Source of the DNA: Euperipatoides rowelli
Lineage: Eukaryota > Onychophora > Udeonychophora > Euonychophora > Peripatopsidae
Assembly (NCBI GenBank): GCA_003024985.2
Contig: PXIH01S0025948.1
Reading direction: 5' to 3' (one strand)
Length of the DNA stretch: 10,094 nucleotides
Positions 8,328 through 10,094 of this stretch are shown here, piece by piece. The notes under the pieces were generated by a model that saw nothing but the letters and a program-made list of their open reading frames with translations, ran no database searches and was not told the DNA's origin. Both the position numbers and the translations under genes were made by a program. The stretch's first letter is position 1. Each line of letters opens with the position of its first letter.

Positions 8328-8333
8328 TTTATT
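8328..8333 (-). terminator. Poly(A) signal AATAAA of the minus-strand retroelement
   Basis: The minus strand reads AATAAA directly before the (GATTT)3 tail. The signal is in sense orientation relative to the Sec7 gene's transcription, within its intron. Confidence 0.65.
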
Positions 8334-8496
8334 AGCTATAAAACAATTAAAAAATTGTTATCAGTTTCATCAAAATACAAACATAAATATAAAAAAAAAG
8401 AAATATATAAAAACAACAAAAATTTACAGCTGTCCTCTAAATTGTACATAGCCTATACACAATATTTCACTTGAAATCCAAAATAATATAATCTCA

Positions 8497-9620
8497 CTAA
8501 ATAATATATTTATTTGCACAACGAAATTCGTCTATGCTATAAAATGTATCATCTGTTAAAAAAATCACGAAGTGTTTTACTGAATGTGACTCATTTTCTA
8601 TCTTCCTTATATCAGGCTTTAAATGGTTATACAGAAAGGCTCCAGCATAGCATGGCTTTTTTTCATATTTTGCTAGTCTATGTTGCTCGTGTTTTAAATG
8701 TGATTTATCTCTTAAATCATGATTATGATTAATTTGTTTATTATTTTTAGTTCTAGCATAAATTATGACAAATACATATACCTGGAAAAGTAAGTAGACC
8801 TAGTTGTCTAAAAGCAATTTTACAAGAATCCCTTCCCTTTAGTTTTAGCATATACCTTACTGCTCTTTTTTGTAATTTCAAGTCTTAATACATTATTTTT
8901 TGTTGACCATTCCCAGAATATGATTCCGTATGACAGTTGTGAATACATCAATGAATAATAAACTAACTTTAAGACATAAAGATCCCATTGTATAGTTAGC
9001 TTCTTTAACAGGAAAGCAACAGATCCTATCCGTTTAAAGAGCATATCATAATGGCTGTTCCAGCCCAAATTGCTGTCAAAAACAATAACCAAAAACTTAA
9101 TCTCATTGACAATATCAAGAGACACANCCATTAACTTTATCATAGGCAAACGCCGAGGTATGCCCTGTTTTGTATGAAATAACATCATTTTAGTTTTTGA
9201 CTCATTGATAGACAAGTTGTTTGCACTATAATAATGGCCTACACTCTCAATTGCAAGACTCATTTTGCTCTCAATGTCATCTAGTTTCCCACTGCAACTT
9301 AATGTTGTGTCGTCCGCATACATAGTTTTATTAGCATTATCCATTACTGCCTTATTCAAGTCATTTGTATATAAAATGAATAGCAATGGACCTAATACCG
9401 ATCCTTGAGGAACGCCAATTTCAACATTAGTAAGGTCCGAGTTTGATCCTCTATAGGAAACCATTTGTCTTCTGTCTAGTAAATAAGACCTAATCCAGTT
9501 TTTAGCCGTACCCCTGATGCCATATTTATCCAATTTACCTAAATGTGTTGAGTAAAAGTAAAGTATTATGGAAATAAAGTTTATCTATGACTGTAGAGTA
9601 TCTATTGCTTTAAATATTAA
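8497..9620 (-). pseudogene. Reverse transcriptase remnant of the minus-strand retroelement
   Basis: A possible degenerate motif A (IFKAIDT, near 9595-9615) is followed by a TAG at 9585-9587. The main open piece, 9540 down to 8820, reads KLDKYGIRGTAKNWIRSYL, motif B GVPQGSVLGPLLFILY (9416 downward), motif C YADD (9309-9320), NNLSINESKTKMMLFHTKQ and SYGIIFWEWS, ending at a TAA at 8820. Two frame changes follow. A short piece with CKIAFRQLGLLTFPGI leads, near 8780, into a third frame. That frame runs ARTKNNK (about 8757) through KYEKKPCYAGAFLYNHLKP to FYSIDEFR and a TAG at 8497-8499. The FYS-DEF ending is familiar from many Jockey/CR1-type elements and marks a genuine C-terminus. An N lies at 9127. 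TTG at 9533 is not a true start, since homology continues upstream of it. The element has fewer breaks than the other two, so it is probably the youngest. Confidence 0.88.
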
Positions 9621-9721
9621 AATAAGCAGGAAAAAAATCTATTGCAGTACACATATTCTAATTCCCACAAGTTCCCCTATGGTAACAGCAAAATAAAACT
9701 ATTTTTATTATAATTCTTGCA

Positions 9722-9738
9722 ATTGCTTTTAAAGCAAT
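9722..9738. repeat. Near-perfect 17-bp palindrome
   Basis: The arms ATTGCTTT (9722-9729) and AAAGCAAT (9731-9738) flank a single T. It abuts the first copy of the local AT-rich repeat. Confidence 0.6.
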
Positions 9739-10066
9739 AGCTAATAATTATAATGAAAATCATTTTATTTTTATGTTGACACAATTTGATTGAATTAAGA
9801 GCATTTATATTTGATTTTTCATCTTCTTTCAATATTTAAAACAATAACTAATAAGTATAATTAAAATATTTTTATTGTGATAATGTAGGGGGCGCTTGAG
9901 TAAATTAAACAGAATTTTCTTATTTCTTTCAATTCAATATTAAATGAAAGATTTCAAGCTCCCTCTTTCCCCAGGGATAAAAAATATAAAATTACTTTCA
10001 TTAGTTATTGCTAGAGCTAATAATTATAATGAAAATAATTTATTATGTAACAATAAATTGAATTAA
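9733..10066. repeat. Three divergent direct copies of an AT-rich repeat
   Basis: Copies begin near 9733, 9839 and 10004. The first and third share an identical 22-base block (9739-9760 and 10015-10036) containing AGCTAATAATTATAATG, and both continue towards a TTGAATTAA-like block. The second copy (ACTAATAAGTATAATTAAAAT) is more diverged. The spacings, about 105 and 165 bp, are too uneven for a simple tandem array. Confidence 0.6.
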
Positions 10067-10094
10067 TTAAAACCTTAGCTAAATATTTTGCTAA

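Larger units (their letters stand above)
8313..9620 (-). mobile_element. 5'-truncated non-LTR retrotransposon with 3' end and (GATTT)n tail (Jockey/I/CR1 superfamily)
   Basis: The minus-strand element contains the reverse transcriptase from about motif A, its C-terminal region, a 3' untranslated region of about 170 bp, an AATAAA signal (8328-8333) and a terminal (GATTT)3 microsatellite, seen on the plus strand as (AAATC)3 at 8313-8327. A short tandem-repeat tail after AATAAA is typical of several APE-type non-LTR families. The endonuclease and earlier RT motifs are missing, consistent with incomplete target-primed reverse transcription or later loss near 9620. The element has the same orientation as the Sec7 exon. 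No target-site duplication could be identified, because the 5' border is not sharp. Confidence 0.85.
9621..10094. other. AT-rich stretch with divergent short repeats and no gene
   Basis: No coding signal was seen on either strand. The stretch is dominated by the three related repeat copies listed separately. It is read as intron of the Sec7 gene, since the preceding exon (with Sec7 motif 1) was not found before the window ends. Confidence 0.5.

Noticed and set aside
8514-8732. 72-codon plus-strand open frame
   Set aside because: It is antisense to the C-terminal RT piece of the minus-strand retroelement, which matches the family's FYS-DEF ending.
1-10094. Search for tRNA, rRNA, CRISPR arrays, phage or bacterial operon signals
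   Set aside because: No B-box-like GGTTCGAA context, no regularly spaced identical repeats with unique spacers, and no Shine-Dalgarno-led ORFs were seen. The context is a eukaryotic intron.

Overview
The window looks like intronic DNA from an AT-rich animal genome, probably an invertebrate. By eye the sequence is strongly A+T biased, and there are no bacterial-type operons, ribosome binding sites or long intact ORFs. The evidence for a host gene is one short exon on the minus strand (4229-4403). It has good splice sites on both sides and encodes 58 residues of a Sec7 (ARF-GEF) domain of the IQSEC/BRAG/Schizo type. Everything else is intron, old transposable elements or simple repeat.

Layout, left to right. 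About 269-1470 (+): a badly frameshifted non-LTR reverse transcriptase remnant, Tx1/L1-like by eye. 1480-2413: no gene seen. 2414-3184: a 771-bp non-autonomous hAT-type DNA transposon with a perfect 8-bp target-site duplication and an internal A-rich tandem repeat. 3193-3610: nothing recognised. About 3611-4050: a degenerate minisatellite of about five units, 75-99 bp apart. 4229-4403 (-): the Sec7 exon. About 4570-7088 (+): a second non-LTR element (CR1/L2-like by eye) carrying the end of its endonuclease and most of its reverse transcriptase, broken by at least five frameshifts and several stops. 7442-8083: a 642-bp MITE with imperfect inverted repeats of about 80 bp, flanked by TTAA. 8313-about 9620 (-): a third, 5'-truncated non-LTR element (Jockey/I/CR1 superfamily) with its C-terminus, a poly(A) signal and an (AAATC)3 tail (plus-strand reading). 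9733-10066: three divergent copies of a short AT-rich repeat.

The elements do not form a working system. They are independent insertions decaying in the two introns that flank the Sec7 exon, each of which exceeds what the window shows (more than 4.2 kb on the 3' side and more than 5.6 kb on the 5' side in gene orientation). The right-hand retroelement lies in the same orientation as the host gene, so its poly(A) signal would be read in sense in the pre-mRNA. The other two retroelements are antisense to the gene. I see no evidence for a new kind of biological system. The observations most worth checking are the hidden exon, the two DNA transposons with defined ends, and the minisatellite next to the exon. 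Undetermined bases (n) are at 7640 and 9127.
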